Below the pieces are notes generated by a model. That model saw nothing but the letters and a program-made list of their open reading frames with translations, was not told the DNA's origin and made no database searches. From assembly GCA_023653785.1 (NCBI GenBank), contig JAMKCH010084931.1:1-64000 (forward strand): 64,000 nucleotides of DNA, written 5' to 3'. Source of the stretch: Ophioderma brevispina. Its lineage: Eukaryota > Echinodermata > Ophiuroidea > Amphilepidida > Ophiodermatidae. Shown in pieces: positions 1 to 14,347 of the stretch. The translations under genes were made by a program, and so were the position numbers. Numbering within the stretch: position 1 is the first letter of the stretch; every line of letters starts with the position of its first letter.

Positions 1-3000
1 TATAACAAACAAGACTATTCTATTTAACTTTTTGGCATGGAAGGACGAACAAAATTAACAAATTAAATGAATCACACAACACACAACGTATTCTCAAATT
101 TATTACTCCTTAAATACGCTACACATCATTTCAAGAAAAATTGTCAAACGGGGGTGTAAAAAACGCTAGTTTCTGTAAATCTTAGAAGGCTGTAACTTTG
201 TAACGGAATGTCCATTTTCGATGATTCAAAAAAGTTTTTTTTCAATATTTTTGACAATTTTTTATAATTTTATGAATTTGAAAAATAAATCTGGGGAGAT
301 ACTTCAAATTTTCATCGTGACCACCCTATTACTACTTAAGACTACAAAATGATTGTGCCGAAACATTAGGATTTTTACGGGGATTTTTATTGCTTGATGG
401 AATTACAATTTCTTTTCCAATATTGGATGTTTTGTTAAAAACAGTATTGCCGAGTTTTTATTTTTAACTTCTAATGCTGGATTATTTAATACGTTTCACG
501 CAGGGGTTCCCCAGTTCATTTTGGCCGCATTTCAATTATGGAGGGAGGGGCTAGGACGGTTCCATTGACACGAACAAACTGGGCAAAACCAAGGCATGGC
601 CAAACCCAGGCCAAAAGGTTGCCACCGCAGAAAAGAAAATTACAGCGAATAATAAATTGCAAGACTCCAAAAATCGGGAGAGTCTGCGGCCACCGTTAAA
701 AATCTTTGAAATCGAAAGCTTGTGCATGTTTGAAATAATAGTAGGGCTAATTCGTGTAATACTCCAACTTTGGAAAAAAAAGATTCTGCTGCAATATATA
801 GCTCTTAAACATCGGAGCTAACCAGTTTTCAAGTTTTTTCAAGTTGTAACATGCTTCATCGCATGCAGCCCCTGCAAGTCAATGATCTTGTTGCATTTTG
901 TGTAGCTGGTTTTGCCACTGCAATGCACTGCAGTCTTCGGGCCAACTGTTATACAAAATCCCAGTCAAGCTACCGCCAGTAGCCCCGGCACGGTAATTTA
1001 GCTAGAGTGAATGTCACGGCAAATGTTGTTCAATGTGTCACGCGTCAGCTTCATTGCAAAACCCAGCTCAATCCCGGCCAAAATCCTTGCCCCAAAATCC
1101 CGGCCTTTGGGCCAGTGTGAACTCCCCCGACAAACCCCGGTATATTCCCGGACCCACCCCGGGCGAAAAAAAAATGATTCAAATCCCCGCGCTAACGTGA
1201 ATGCAAGTTACGGGCCATCCCGGGTACCCATGGGAGGGGACCATCAATTGACAGGTGCAAAGTATAGTAAATCTCTATCTTTCAAAAATCGAGTGAAAGA
1301 AAAATTTCTCCCTGTTATGTTTGTGTAAAGACAGTTGTGGGTGTGCAAACTTAGTCCCAATTAATTGGGACTTCACATGACGTTTCTTAAGTATGCCTTT
1401 AACAAGTATATGTGAAGTCCCAAAACATTTGTGTATCAGCTATGACATTTTGTGGGTGTAGCCTTCAAATTCGACCACTGCAAAAAAATGTCACCTCCAA
1501 TTTTCATATAACACCGGTGCTTCGCAGCACCTCTTCTACCTTTTAGCCAGTAATATCCAATTGTAAATACAAGCTAAAGCTTCATTAAGCACCTGGCAAT
1601 ACAACATCCGAGGGACTTAGTCACCCGTCAGAATCTTAAGTACAAGTCTTGGAAATTTCTTAAATTTCACTTCATAAAAAGTTCATGAAGATATTTACGA
1701 CTCTCCTGTTTGTTTTGATAAAACTCTTTAAGGAATTACTTTAAAGGTGGAATCCCGGTAATATTTATTCGCTTGCAAGCATGAAAATTAATGGAGATGT
1801 GAGACATTAATTTGTCACAGTTACACACTATTTTGGCAGGACCTCCATAATTAAGTGAATGGCATTATGATAAGTGTACATGAGGCGGAGTCATGCTCAG
1901 CAGGAATATGTGCAAAATATTCATTGACGGTATCCAAGTACATTATCGCCCATCCATCGGTGAAAATTCGGACGTCCATACCCTAGAATTCGGCACCCTC
2001 AATGGAATAAACTGCACGTTGAAGGGACGTGGCAGAATACTAAATCAATCCACGATTTTACAGTAGCACGTGACGGTAGTATATCATGGGCATTAATGCA
2101 TTGCAAAAAAATTGAAAAAAGTGTTTCACGTTGGCCAACATGCCCGATGCCACAGCGCCATTGGGTTGGGGTGCGATTTTCTGCCATGTGCCAAAATCAT
2201 GAAAATGAATGCACGAATGCGGATATATGAACTGAGACTGTGACTGTGTTTGTAGGAATTAAGGCAGGAGTGATGTACACCTAGAGGTATGTATTATAGA
2301 AGGGGGTGTGCACCTAGACAGCCTGTATTATTCAATGTTCGTATGAGCAATTACCAAGGAATGGGACTATTATCGATCGTGGCAAATTGATTTTCCCGGT
2401 CTATACTAGCGAAATTGTCCCCCAATGCAACAACCACCACCGCAATTCTAAACAAACATGGTGGTACACAAGGGCGAGATTTATTACGGCAGGTGCAGTG
2501 TCCGGATTTAGGAAATTAAAGTTACATGCACAATTAGGACTTCTTTTCGTTGAAAATAGGCTGAATTGCACAAAAGTTTACATGCACGACAAAATTTTAC
2601 ATGCATAGGGCCAATGTTACATGCATTTGTGCATGTAAAACCCTCTCTAAATCGAACACTGGGCAGGTGCAGGGTGGATTGCAGCGATTTTCCGATTCTG
2701 ATGATTTCAAGCTTTAGACTTTAGTTTAATATCATGTCCAAAGCTTTAAATTAAGCATACATCGTTTGCATGAAATACATGTGCATGTCAAAGACGCCGC
2801 CGAATGAGAAAAATACGGAGAAACATTGTGCTTCCGGGCATTTTTCTTTGCCCTAAAAACATACGCGACCTGCTTGGCCAGCGCTACAACTTAGTGCATT
2901 GCACTTCTGAACTCTTTCTACATCGTTTTAAAGTGTTAAAAACCCCGGTCTTGCCCACAAAATATAATTATGACCTAAATGAAAATATCGCTGTTTTGTC

Positions 3001-6000
3001 ACTTGCGGTAGATATGGCTGAAGATTTGTATTGTAGATGTTAACGCAAAGTCACAAAACGATCGGGTTGGCGGCAACGAGAACACATTTAGAAATTAAAA
3101 ATGGCCGCAATAACCTCTATGCTGCCCTGGGAAGACCTGCAGAAATGGTCTCTTCTACTAAAAGTACAAGACTAAGACTTTCCGCGTAGGTCACGCCGAG
3201 GTCTTTTTCTCCGATATGATTTTTGATAAGCGATGATCACTCTCGGCGCCGTGCAGATCTCATAACACACATGGCATCCAAGCCCTTTCAAGAGCGTCTC
3301 AAGTGGACAGTTCATTCAATGGGACAATGCGAAGACGGCTTTAAACCACTTGAACAGATTAGGCCATGGAATGAACGTTTAGAATTGCGTCCACCGCCCG
3401 CATGCTCCAAACCCTGCCGCCGAAACTTTTCATTATTTTTTTAAAATTCATTATTTGCATAAAAAATGCTCTTCAATCACAAAAAATCAAGTTTTAAATC
3501 ATCAAACGCTGGAAAAGAGGACAATTACGCAATAACAATAGACTACAATGCATGCAGTCTCGACATGACCATCTCTTGATGGTGATTGATCCTCAGCTCT
3601 GGCTGGAAACCCTGAAACTCGCAAGTCAACCTGAAAATGTCATAATGAATAATGAACTAAAGGGAAGAATTTAGTATTCTGCCACAAGGCTACGGAATCG
3701 CAACATTAACGGGAGAAACCGCCCATTTTTAAAGGTGCCGAATTTTAAGTGGTGGCAGATACTAAATTCATCCCTATTTCTGGGGGGAAAAAAAAAAAAA
3801 GCTCCACCCCCCTTCTCTATTTACCTCTATGTGTACACAGACCTGTTTTTACAGATCTGAGAATCCCATGTGGTGCATGTGTGATAGACTGTAATTTGGT
3901 ATGTCATGATGTCATCATAAATGCAGACTATAAAAAAGACGGAGTGCAGCTGGCAATGCATAGGCAATGTCATGCTTTGCCTGCAAGCCTGGCAATGCCA
4001 ACTGAATGACGAACGTGCCGCGAATTTATTAACCTTATTTTCTGGAACAATCTCCTCTCGACCTTTCGGATACCACGCTACAAATCACGAACCATGAACC
4101 TTTCTTGATAGTATCTTCCTCATCATCGAAATCCTCGTAGAACACTGTGCCTTCGTAATTACGGAGAACAGTCCCAAATTGAAAGTTCCACGATGAGTTC
4201 GGCGAACAACATCTTCGTCGAATAAGTTGGACGCCATTTTGGCCTAATATATAAAACAATGCATTTTGGGATATATATGGGTTGTTCCAACGTGGCAGGG
4301 GGTGTAGGATGCATGGATTTCTTGGTTTTTTTTGTTTCAATCTTTTTATTTCTTTTTTTTTTTTTATTCCCTGTACTTAGGGCCTGGTGGTAAAAACATC
4401 AAAATACACCGCAGATCCCCTGCACAAAACACGATTATAAGAAAAATCTACACCAATGGGAGACAACACTCATTTATTTCCCCAGATTTATAAATTGGCA
4501 AGAAGATATTTTGAGGGGCACTCATATTGTGTCATAATAGTAATTTCACTTTCAAATAGATTAAACACTCAATAGAATTCTTTCTTGTCAGCGTCTTTTA
4601 TTGGCTACAAGAAATGTCTTAAAAGAGAAACACGGTGATTTCGATTTGCTTAATTTCAATGTATAACATAGGCCGAATTTCGTGTTAACTATATACGAAA
4701 TTAGAATTTCAAAATTTTTGTACCAAAGAAACATTTCTCAGCTTAATCGTTCCGATGGGGATATTTTTGATGAAAACTTTAAATCAGGGCAAAAATCAGA
4801 ACTTGGTGCGATTTTTTAGAGACAACCTGATTATGTGAAATCTCTCGTTACAACACCTTTAAAAAAGCAAAGCACCGATAACAGTACCAATAAAATTATA
4901 AAAAGAAAAACATTAAAAAATGGAATATTTTTTTCTTTTTTCAAATTTTTAAGAAAGTAGGGGGAACAAAGGTCACATCCATTGCTTACATAGGGCTGAC
5001 CCTTGTGTTTCCCCCCTATTTCGGTCAGTAAGCATTTAGACAGTCAAAACTATTCCTATTTTAATTCCGTAGAGCGCCATATATAATTTGCACAAAAACC
5101 ATTTTTTTGTCAAATCGGAGTAATTTTTAATTGTTACAACTGAAAATTACTGTTTGATTGATTTTTTGCTGTTTTTTTTAGCCTATAACTCCAAAACTTT
5201 CGTCGGCCCGCAGATCGTACAACTATACCTTTTTGAATGGTCCTTAATGATTAACTTGACATTTTTTTTTTTTAAAAAAAAAACTTTGGTATTTTTTTTT
5301 TTTTTTTTTTTTAATTACTTCAAAATTTGAACCTGTTTATTGACCTTCTTTACTCCCCGAAAAAACCATTTCCTCCCCCCCACCCTCGATAACTCACTTT
5401 TTTTGTAAATGTTGACACCCATACTTACCAAAATCAGTTGAAATCAGCTTCTTTTTAAAATTGTTTTTCACAGAGATGAAAACTTACGTTAGGGATAATA
5501 GGGGCTGGAGACCTATTATCTATTGTGGTGGAAAACGAAAACCAACTTGGATTGACCTATTTACTAACATAAAACGAAGAGCTTGGTGACAGAAAGATAA
5601 CCAAACAAGGAGATTCTGTAGTAGCGGAAGGTAGCGAAACGAAAACGAAAATCCCCTCGAGAACAAAGTATTTTAACAAAGTCAACAAAAGTACTCAGTA
5701 CCATCATGCAAAGTTTGGGTCACCAGGGAACTCTAAACAATCCTAAAGTGATGGTACAACCATCTCTCCGCCATTGTTCAATTAGTTTGTTGATTAAAGG
5801 TTGGGAGACGAAGTATATAATTCATTTTCAAGTTATTAAAAACTTCTGAAAGTGCGCACCGTCCATTGCCACCCACATATGCATTGCCTTATTACTAAGC
5901 CAGGGATGACGAGGTTGGGGGCCTTCTTTGAAAAATTACGGCGACGAAGCACGAGAAATGAAACACAAACACTGCATACCTAAAAGTAGCCTACTAAAAG

Positions 6001-6480
6001 CCAAACTTGATGAAATCAATCCCAAACGGTAGAGCGAATTGGGACTCCGATTTTAATTTTAACTCATAAAATGGAGAAGAGGAAAATGCATGTGCGGTAA
6101 ACCTGTTTACCGTAAGTGGGGGGGGGGGGTGATTTAGGGGGGGGGGGGGGTGATTACCATTCACTTCAATATTTTTTTCGTATTGCTTCTCTTAAAACCA
6201 TTTTTGTGGTTCCAAATTATTTAATTGTATTGTCAATTGAACCATCTACGCTCCCTTCATGCAAAAACAAACCCTCCATCGGGGTCGGGAAAGATAGTGA
6301 TCCCAAGTAATGGATATGGTATAGCAACCACCCCATTCGGGAAAGATTGAAATGCCCGCACACCCTTGCTCCTAGTACGACCACAGGGAATTACAGCACG
6401 TGATAGTGATACAAATGGATAGCTGTGGTCCTCCTCTTTCCAATGATACAATCATGAAAACTAGCTGTACCTTAGCACTA
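1..6480. other. no supportable gene; degenerate repeat DNA
   Basis: Short open frames here are not supported by codon pattern, motifs or splice context. Visible content: a GC-richer patch at 1040-1230 with repeated CCCGG-type words, a cluster of ACATGCA words at 2520-2640, long A/T runs at 4340-4370 and 5260-5315, and interrupted poly-G at 6118-6151. Confidence 0.5.
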
Positions 6481-7249
6481 TATAGTAACCCAAATATCTG
6501 ATTCAGCTGCGAAAAAATTGTACAAGAATCTGTTTTCACACTGCTATGAGTACGGTAAAGGGTCTAGATATAGCAGAGAAAAAGATGGCCGCCGGTTTGA
6601 AGGCTGGGGAACTTGGCTTTTTTCAAACTGGCGTCCAAAATGGCGGCCCAAACATGGTAAAATTTATAGAAAAGACATAATTCAGTTGTTAAAAGGTGAG
6701 ACAAATTCCAAACAAAACTGTGATTATATATATTTTCGGTTACTGCGAATACATACATGGCCTTCCATGTTGCTGATCTTTCCAAAATCCAAAATGGCGG
6801 ACAATATGGCTGCCCAAAATCCTTAGAAATTGTACCACAAAATTATGATAATACTAAAAAAGAGCACCATCATAGGAATTAGTGATAGGTCTCCTAGTAA
6901 TTTCCAAGTGATTAGCCCTAATTGATATTAATTGAATGAGTAAAGGGTTTGCAGGGTGGGGGGAACTTGGATTTTTTTTCAAAATGAATGGTGGACAAAA
7001 TGGCCCGCCCGAACCGAACATGATACAATCATAGAAAAATAGGCAGATAACTCAGTTTTAAAAAAAGTGAGTGATACAGTTCCAAAACAAAGTTGTGATT
7101 AAATTTTCAGTTATTACAAACACACATACATGACATTTCCATGCTGTAGAATGTTCCAACCAAGAGGACGGCCAATATGGCTGCAAATTCTTGGAAATCT
7201 CTGCAACTGCGTGAAATTTCACAAAAGAGCAGGCCACTCTATAAAAGGC

Positions 7250-9540
7250 GACTATATATCAAGCTTAACATTATTACAAATATATGATTGCGTTGGTTGT
7301 TAGCATTAATTCGAAATCACGATAACAGCCTGTATGGTTGCTAAAATCTATAAAATTGCCGATAGCCCTTACGAATTCTTACTTTATGTCTTCCTGTCTT
7401 GAAAATTCTGCCGTCTTAAGGTCTAGACTAAGTCTGGCATCATTTCGAAGTTTTGAGAAGAAGGAGAAACGTTGATGCTGTTGCGCAGTTTGCCAAACTT
7501 TACAGTCAAGAGCAATGGAGAGAGGGCATGAGAGCTATCAAAAATAGTAAAGACAACAAACCAAGGTGTAGAATGTCTGGCAATCGGGCAAATGAGACAA
7601 TACGTATTTTCATCTTTGTCTGAAGATGACCGTTCAGCTAGAGTGAGACATATCAATTGCAGCAGCAATGATTGGACGATATTTACGTGATAGTAGAGAT
7701 GGGGATAGAAGAAATTGGGCTAGCATTTATGAACAATAGTACCTAACGTACGTTAGGATAGCTAGGGCTGGGCTAGGCCAAACACTAGGCAAGAAACCTG
7801 TCAAGAAATGTCCTCATTTGGCCCCGACCAGTAACCTCATACCACATTAAAACACATTTCGGGCGGATCACCGCGCCAATACACGCGGAGGGGAGGGAAA
7901 ACATCTCCTTAACCCAAATTGTTTCTCCATTTTGCCAAAATATTAAACCATTTCCGATACCTGTGGATGAGGAAAAAATCCTGAGTGGATTGTTAGGTCG
8001 TGGAGGGTAGGTTTCAAACGGTAAGTACCCCCCTCTGACTTCTAAGAAAGAAATACAACCTCTTGATAGTTAATCTTCGCGTCTTCACTTTTGCACAGTA
8101 TCCCCTGGTAGTCAGGCGGTGGAAGAAGGTGGAGAAAGAAGGAAAAGGGAAGGTAGGACCAGGATCCCGCATCGCACCGAGAGATTGGCCACTTTCTACC
8201 AGCATATAGTGCTAAGTAGCATTTTCTACCTTCTCTGCACGAGAATGTCTCAGAAATTAAAGTCTGAGCGTGGTTTGCGGAACTCTATCCTATATATAGG
8301 GTCCAGGAATCATGAAATCGAGAGGCCTTTGTCAATTCAAAGAGGAAGGTGTGAGCGAGTCACATCAGGGACCTAACCAAGAGCCGATCAACCGATCGTG
8401 ATGTTTTTGGAGGCGCTTACTGTAAATGCTGTTTTAGGTGTGCCAATCTGAGAGATTCGATTCCGCTGTCTGCATTGTATGCAGTATCGGGATTTCATAA
8501 AAGCAATCTGCCACGAGGGCTTGGGGGGCCGTCCAAAGAGTAAGTTGTTACCGCAATGAGATTGGGGCGCTCCTCGTGGTCTCTCAGAGAGAAGAAATGG
8601 ACACAGTTGGTCTATAATAGCCCGTCCTCGCGAATATGCGAAGGGCATGTTACGGTATGTCACCTGGGTTTGTTTTCTCATTGGAGTGGGACCCGCCACT
8701 GTGACTTCAGTTCTTAGCACTGAGACGTGAGCCACTATGAAAAGGTAGCCTCACTCGGCGGTCTGAGGAAAAAGCATTTCTCGGGGTTCCGAAAATAACA
8801 TGGCTTGTCCAATGACGAGGCCCACTTGCGGTGGGTCCAGAGGAAGGAGCCCTTCTCCACCTAACACTGGTGGGTTTCTCGCAAAGAACTAGACTGTCTT
8901 TTATGCTATGCCCAACGGTCGTCACGGACCTGGCCTTAGGCGCACGATGGTCGTCCAGGAAAAGGTTGGTGCCCGGGTTTAGGACACTTAAAGTGGTACC
9001 CTTAAAGCATTACTGAAGGGCTTCTGAAAGGACCTCAACCAAATGGAGTGACGAATCGGAAGAATCTTGGTTGACTTAGTGCATGCCCGAGCAGTAAGCG
9101 CGGCAGCCTGTTCATAAATTCCCGCCTGAGGGTGCCATTGGCGGAAATGTGCCAGACAGTCAGGTTGAGAATACGCGGATTGGAACTCTGGGATGAACGA
9201 ATCGGCTGGAGTACCGATTACTAGATCCCAAACGACGAAAGTAACAACGAGTTACTGAATAGAACTCTAGAATCCGTGGGAACCAGAGCCGAGCCAGCCA
9301 CATGGAAACCACCAAAAAAAGAACCAGGACGAGGACTCTCGATTGACATTCTGCAATTGAGGGAATGTGTATAGGTTGTAGTCAGTGATCATGACAAATC
9401 CGCCACCATTTCATCCCGACCCACAGCCCAGGGGCATTGGCTCCATAGTAGGAGTTTGCTGTCTCCTGCAAGCTGGGGCTCTCATCTCCACTCCTTGTCG
9501 GGGAGGTCATACCTTCTGTTGTCGCATCGGACCCGGCCGG
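7250..9540. other. interior of the inverted-repeat element, no recognised gene
   Basis: GC-richer than its surroundings from about 8.0 kb. Several 60-115-codon frames on both strands show no motif I recognise. It is most likely the decayed 3' part of the DIRS-like element, as it lies downstream of its RNase H on the minus strand. Confidence 0.4.
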
Positions 9541-9541
9541 A

Positions 9542-10260
9542 TCACTTTCTCTTAGTCAGAGTGACCCTGTGCTTCAGCGCCAGAAAGACAGCCCACACAG
9601 CTCGACCACGTTCATATTGTAGCAAGCTTAAACTGGAGAGCATTGGCCCGGACACTCGTGGGACCTTAGGTGGTGAGCTAACAATGGGACTTTTGACAGC
9701 GTTTGTATTGTTGCAGGGAGGGCACTGAATTCCTGAAGTTGTGTGGAGGTGTCCACCTATTGCGGGGTCGCGGCCAACGCCGAAGACACTGGAACCCAGA
9801 GGGACAATGGGTGCACCTCGTCGGTGGCCAGATCCTGAGCATGTGGGTCTGAATTCCCCTGTTAATGAGTAGTCTGAAGCGGGGAACATTCCAATGAGAC
9901 TGGCAGTAAAGGCAAGTAGTCCCGGCAACCAAAACTACACCCTGGATAGGACCAAACTACTATCCAAAAAACTGCCTATGGGCACATGTCATGAACGAGG
10001 CCTCACCAGAAGGTCTCATTCCTTTGGCGACTAAGAATCCAGTCTCGCCCTCAGAAACATATATTGGGTTCTGGTGGTGACAGAGGATTGGCTTGACGAG
10101 GTTGACAACAAAACCGGGTGACCTTAGGTCCAGAACCTCCTCTAAAAAAGCCTTGAACCTGTGAACGGAGGGCGCTACCAGCAGCCAATCGTCCAGGAGT
10201 AGACGAAGAATTCTGCCCCTCCGCATGAGAAACTCCGCTACCACCTCACAATTCTGTTTG
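9542..10260 (-). pseudogene. DIRS-like retrotransposon relic: reverse transcriptase and RNase H
   Basis: On the minus strand around 10240-9960 the frame reads VVAEFLMRRGRILRLLLDDW then LLVAPSVHRFKAFLEEV, LRSPGFVVNLVKP. This follows the DIRS/Ngaro-type reverse transcriptase pattern (LR..GI.l..YLDDWLl.a, then LGf.vN..KS), with the catalytic Asp pair in LDDW. A little further on, LLAFTASLIGMFPAS resembles the thumb segment, and WAVFLALKH at about 9575 resembles the RNase H helix. Stops and frameshifts separate the pieces. A tyrosine recombinase was not recognised in 8.0-9.5 kb. Confidence 0.6.
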
Positions 10261-11689
10261 AGGTGAGCAAAGTTGACCGGCTCTGAAGGGCAGGCCTAGG
10301 GAACAGGCCTCTGTTTAAGTATTCTCTAATAAAAACAAGCCATTTCGAAGGATTCATGGGACTTCGCAGTATGCATTCTTCAAATGAAGAAGCCATAGTG
10401 GTGTGGGATACAAGTGATGTGGACGTTTTGATACGTTGTACCATTATTGCAATGAGGAACCACTAGGAATGTCAATCACTAATTGCTATGACACATGTTT
10501 CTCTTTTTCGTTCTAAAGTTTGTGGTGGTAAATATCCAACAAACTTGGGCAGCCATATTTGGCCGCCCATCTGGTTTTGGGATATTGCTAGCAGCATCGA
10601 ACGCCACGTATGTGTTTAAACATATAATTATATATATCACACTGTTTGGAACTTGTATCACTTTTTAAAACTCATTAATGCCTATTCTATGAATTTTACC
10701 ATTGTTCGGCGGCCATTTGGATGCCATTTTGAAACACAAATCCAAGTTCCCTAACCCGTACCCTGATATTTTGTACCAACATTCAATGAGGGCTATCACC
10801 TGGTGGCCCGTACTATGAAGCCATATCAATAATGCTATGATATTGTGCCTTTCCCGTTTTTTTAGTTTAGTTATATTTCGAATTTATGTAATTTAAGGAT
10901 TTGGCAGCCATATTGGCCGCCCATCTTGGATTTAAAAAATGCTCTAGCTAGCATTGGAACTGCAATGTTATGTGTTCGCAACAACCGAAAATGTATTACA
11001 TCACAGTTTTGTTTGGCACTGGATCACTTTTTTAAGTGATTAGGGCCTGTTAAATGATATTTTACCATGTTTGGCAGCCATTTTGGACCGTCATTTTGAA
11101 AAAAATCAAGTTCCCCAGCCTGAACGGTGGCATCTTTTTTTGTTTTGGTAAATCTAGACACCTTTACCTACTTCAAAGTCAGTTGTGAAACAGATTCTTT
11201 ACATTTGTTCGCAGATTGGTCCACAATTTAATCTAATTTTGGATTTACCTAATATGGCAGAATGACATTAAAAAAAAAAAGCATGTCAGCAAAACTGTCA
11301 ATTTCCATAGACACAGTGGATAATCTTCCAGTTTTCAAAAAAAAATAGGAATACTCCGATTTTTCATGCGGTTTTATTGCTCACTTGGATGGGAAGAAAA
11401 TGACTCGTTTTTATATACGCGGTTGTAATAAGTTTCTCAGTCAGGAAAATTTGCGATAGATCAAGTTTTCACCCCATATCCAGTATTTTCTACGTTCCTC
11501 AACTATGACGTCATAGTGACGTCATTAATGGAAATGTTTTGTTGGTTACTTATTTGATACCAATGGAAAGAGAAAACAATTCTTTAAGGCTATACTACTC
11601 CTGTGGTAACATAAGGCACAAATATTTAGTAGGAAAATGCACAGGGGTAACAACCACCCACTTTGGCGTGTGGTTAAAAAAAAATGGGC

Positions 11690-12080
11690 TCGGTAGCGAG
11701 AGTAAAACTGGGGGGACCCCACATATGAAATGGGTACGGATGTAAGGCTGGCGCTTCCAAACCCATGGGCAATAATATGAATCGTTGGTGTGAGAGAGAC
11801 AGCCAAATTGCTTCAGAATAGAGTTTTTGGGTGATATCTTGCTACTAAATGTTCGCAAAAAAAAAAAATGGGGTCTTTGGGTGAAATTTTTGAAAAAAAA
11901 AAATTCTTTGAAAATAAAGATCTTTGGGTGAAGATTTCAAAATTTTCCCCAAAATAGGCCGGTCTTTTGGTGACGGAAATATGGCCGTTTCGTTTTTGGG
12001 AACAACGATACTGAAAAATGGGAGGGTCCTTAACAGCATTACTTAGTACGCGTTACCTTACCTCCAAGGTGGCAGGCCCT
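11690..12080. repeat. degenerate minisatellite-like repeat (GGGGTCTTTGGGTGA family), copy 1
   Basis: The words GGGGTCTTTGGGTGA, GATCTTTGGGTGAAGA and GGTCTTTTGGTGACGG recur at 40-60 bp spacing, separated by A-rich runs. The block ends in ACAACGATACTGAA and then CGTTACCTTACCTCCAAG. The same layout, with the same start (CATATGAAATGG) and end, recurs at 44620-45050. Confidence 0.6.
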
Positions 12081-12214
12081 AGGGGAATCTTATAAGCTTG
12101 GAATTGTTCGATCAATAAAAGTTTATTGTAGTTTGTTTGTTTTTTGTTGTTCGTTTATATTACATAGGTCTCTGATCTCATATGGTCATGGGCCGGTCAA
12201 GTCAATTTTCAAAC

Positions 12215-12325
12215 AGCCGGTGTGGAAAGTAATCATAGTCCTGCAGATATCATATTCTGGGCCTCATAGGCGACAACGGAATAATAAAGCGTGAAACTAA
12301 TTACGTGAAGAGTCAACTGTTCGAT
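12215..12325 (+). repeat. short dispersed repeat, copy 1 of 3
   Basis: Shared words with 14348-14460 and 42754-42885: GAAAG, ATCATAGTC, GGGCCTCATAGGCGACA, CGGAATAATAAAGCGTGA and AGAGTCAACTGT. About 110 bp. No coding content. Copies 1 and 2 lie either side of the LINE relic at 12.83-14.05 kb. Confidence 0.6.
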
Positions 12326-12828
12326 TGCCCTATTGTTCCCACCTTTGTTCCCCCGGGGGGGGCATCTGTGAGACCGGAGGACTATATGCTCCTGGCCACA
12401 CCGGATCACTACACAGTCCGGCCTCTCCTTCTCAGTAGTGGGCACGGTGATGGACTGAGCACTCATCGCGGTGTAAAGAAAGGTCCCCCATGAGAGGAGG
12501 GACTGCTACATAGCAAAATGTCGGAAATAAACCGGACCTTGTATACGAGCATTTGGTCAATGGCGAACACAATTAGACGAAGGGGTGGTTTAGGACACTC
12601 CGTCACGCGGACACGGTAGTTTATGGGACAACGGTACAGGCGGGTTTCAGGCCGGGCGGATCAACAAAACGGACCAAGTACTCAACCTGGCTCAGCGCAT
12701 TGGAGATGGTGAGGGGAGGGGTATGGGTAACCGGTGGAGTTGTGTTGGCGAACTTATCAGCATTCCTATGACACTGTAATACAGATGCCACCCCATAAAA
12801 GATTCTGGAAATCAACAAGGACATCAGC

Positions 12829-14055
12829 TTGACTGAGTTATGTCAAAAGTTTGCTGACAAAACAGGATGTTCTTTGTTCAGAAGAGCCGATAGCGTAGGG
12901 CCCAAGAATGGACTACCACAAGGAAGCTTGTTTACGCCTATCCTGTCAATCTATACAAACGACCAAACTAGGAGTGCAGGAACCTGTCGTTTTATTTATG
13001 CAGACGATCTTGGAGTTGGCGCACGGGATGCAGGACTTGCCGTTGTGAAGAGAGACTCGCAAGGCTGTGGATGATGTCGCTCCTGTTTGAGGATGAGGAA
13101 AACCACCATTGTGCAAATCCATCCAAGATGCAGGTGTGTGCTTTCCATCTACCGCACTGTGACCAAACGTAGCTTAAATTAACCTGGTTCTGGAACACCC
13201 CGGGGAGTGAAAGTACTGTTGATAAAATCCCTGTATACCTACGAGTTACCTAGGACGCAATCCCTCTTATAAGGAACCCACGTCAAAGAAGAAGAAGAAT
13301 AAAAGTTATATTCACGAATAACAGATCTTGACAACATCTCACTGCACAAGATGGGGGTCGCCCCATACCCTGAGATCGACGACACCTGTCCTGTACTATC
13401 TCATGGTGCAGAGTATGCTTGCCCTTAGGGGAAATATCAACCAATGCCATTCCAAGTAGCTGATTTCAGATTTAAATGCCTCCTGCCGGCTTATCACAAA
13501 TGTCTTCGTCCAACACCAACGGAGGAGCAACTATCATCCTAGCAGAAAATTGCTCACAGACGTAGTGGTCGTTTAGTTGTAGCGAGCAAGCAAGAGCGTA
13601 GCTGCCAATTATCTATTGTGAAGCACCCTTATGTCCGGATAGAGACCTGATGCCAACCGCCTTAAAACCAGATAGAGTTTTTTAAGCAAAGCCCAACCTC
13701 GTGCACTCCGTCTCTAAGGAGTATAAGCATTGTGGAAAGAAAGAATGCTAATCAACCAGTAAATCTATGGTTATTGAACCTGTTGAGCATCTTCCACCTA
13801 GAGCTGACCTCCTCATGGGCTGAATGGCGATTGCCTTAACAGATGAGAACCAGAGAAATGGCCCGATCTAAGGGTTTTCGTCTGGTAAAGGGGGCTACTG
13901 GAAAGGCAGATCAGGGCACTACATGTGGTTGTGGAACAGCGCCACAGACAATGGAACATCTCTTGGTCTGCTCAACAATGCCCAAAAAGGAGGGATCTTG
14001 CGGAATTCAGTTGAACGCAACCAGACGTTGTACCCATCTGGCTGGATCATAGTTG
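12829..14055 (+). pseudogene. LINE reverse transcriptase relic (CDCG-type C-terminus)
   Basis: Fragments of one non-LTR retrotransposon ORF2. NGLPQGSLFTPILSIYTND followed by TCRFIYADDLGVG is the reverse transcriptase palm (G.PQGS and Y.DD). HGAEYACP near 13400 matches the conserved Y...AEYC segment. CGCGTAPQTMEHLLVC at 13915-13970 matches the C-terminal CDCG..QTM.Hi...C motif. Stops and frameshifts lie between them. The 5' endonuclease part is absent. Confidence 0.75.
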
Positions 14056-14347
14056 AGAACCTCTGTGTTGGACACGATTAGAAGGTCTCTAAGAGAGGAC
14101 AAGATAGTGTAATGAAAGGGTTCGCTTCCTCAGTCGGCAAATCCATATAACATTCTGACAAGCTTAATGGGAGAGGGCGGACACTGTGCGGCACAAATGG
14201 CTTTCGTTTGAAAAACATTCTTTCAAAAAACTTTGTTTATCGCTTGCAATATTATCAACACAAACCCAAAAACCTAACCATTGGTTTTAATTTGCACATG
14301 GAACTTAAAAAACTGCTTGGGGTCCATTGTCCAAAAGGGAGTTAGAA

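Larger units (their letters stand above)
6485..11240. mobile_element. 4.75-kb element with about 700-bp inverted ends made of two sub-repeats
   Basis: The arm at 6485-7200 matches the reverse complement of 10530-11240 over its whole length: GGCTGGGGAACTTGG, then AAAATGGC and CCAAACATGGTAAAAT, AACAAAACTGTGAT, and CAATATGGCTGC. Each arm holds two diverged direct copies of a roughly 360-bp unit, so the family word occurs four times (about 6610, 6960, 10740 inverted, 11110 inverted). The interior (7.25-10.5 kb) holds the DIRS-like relic. The target-site duplication could not be fixed by eye. Confidence 0.82.
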
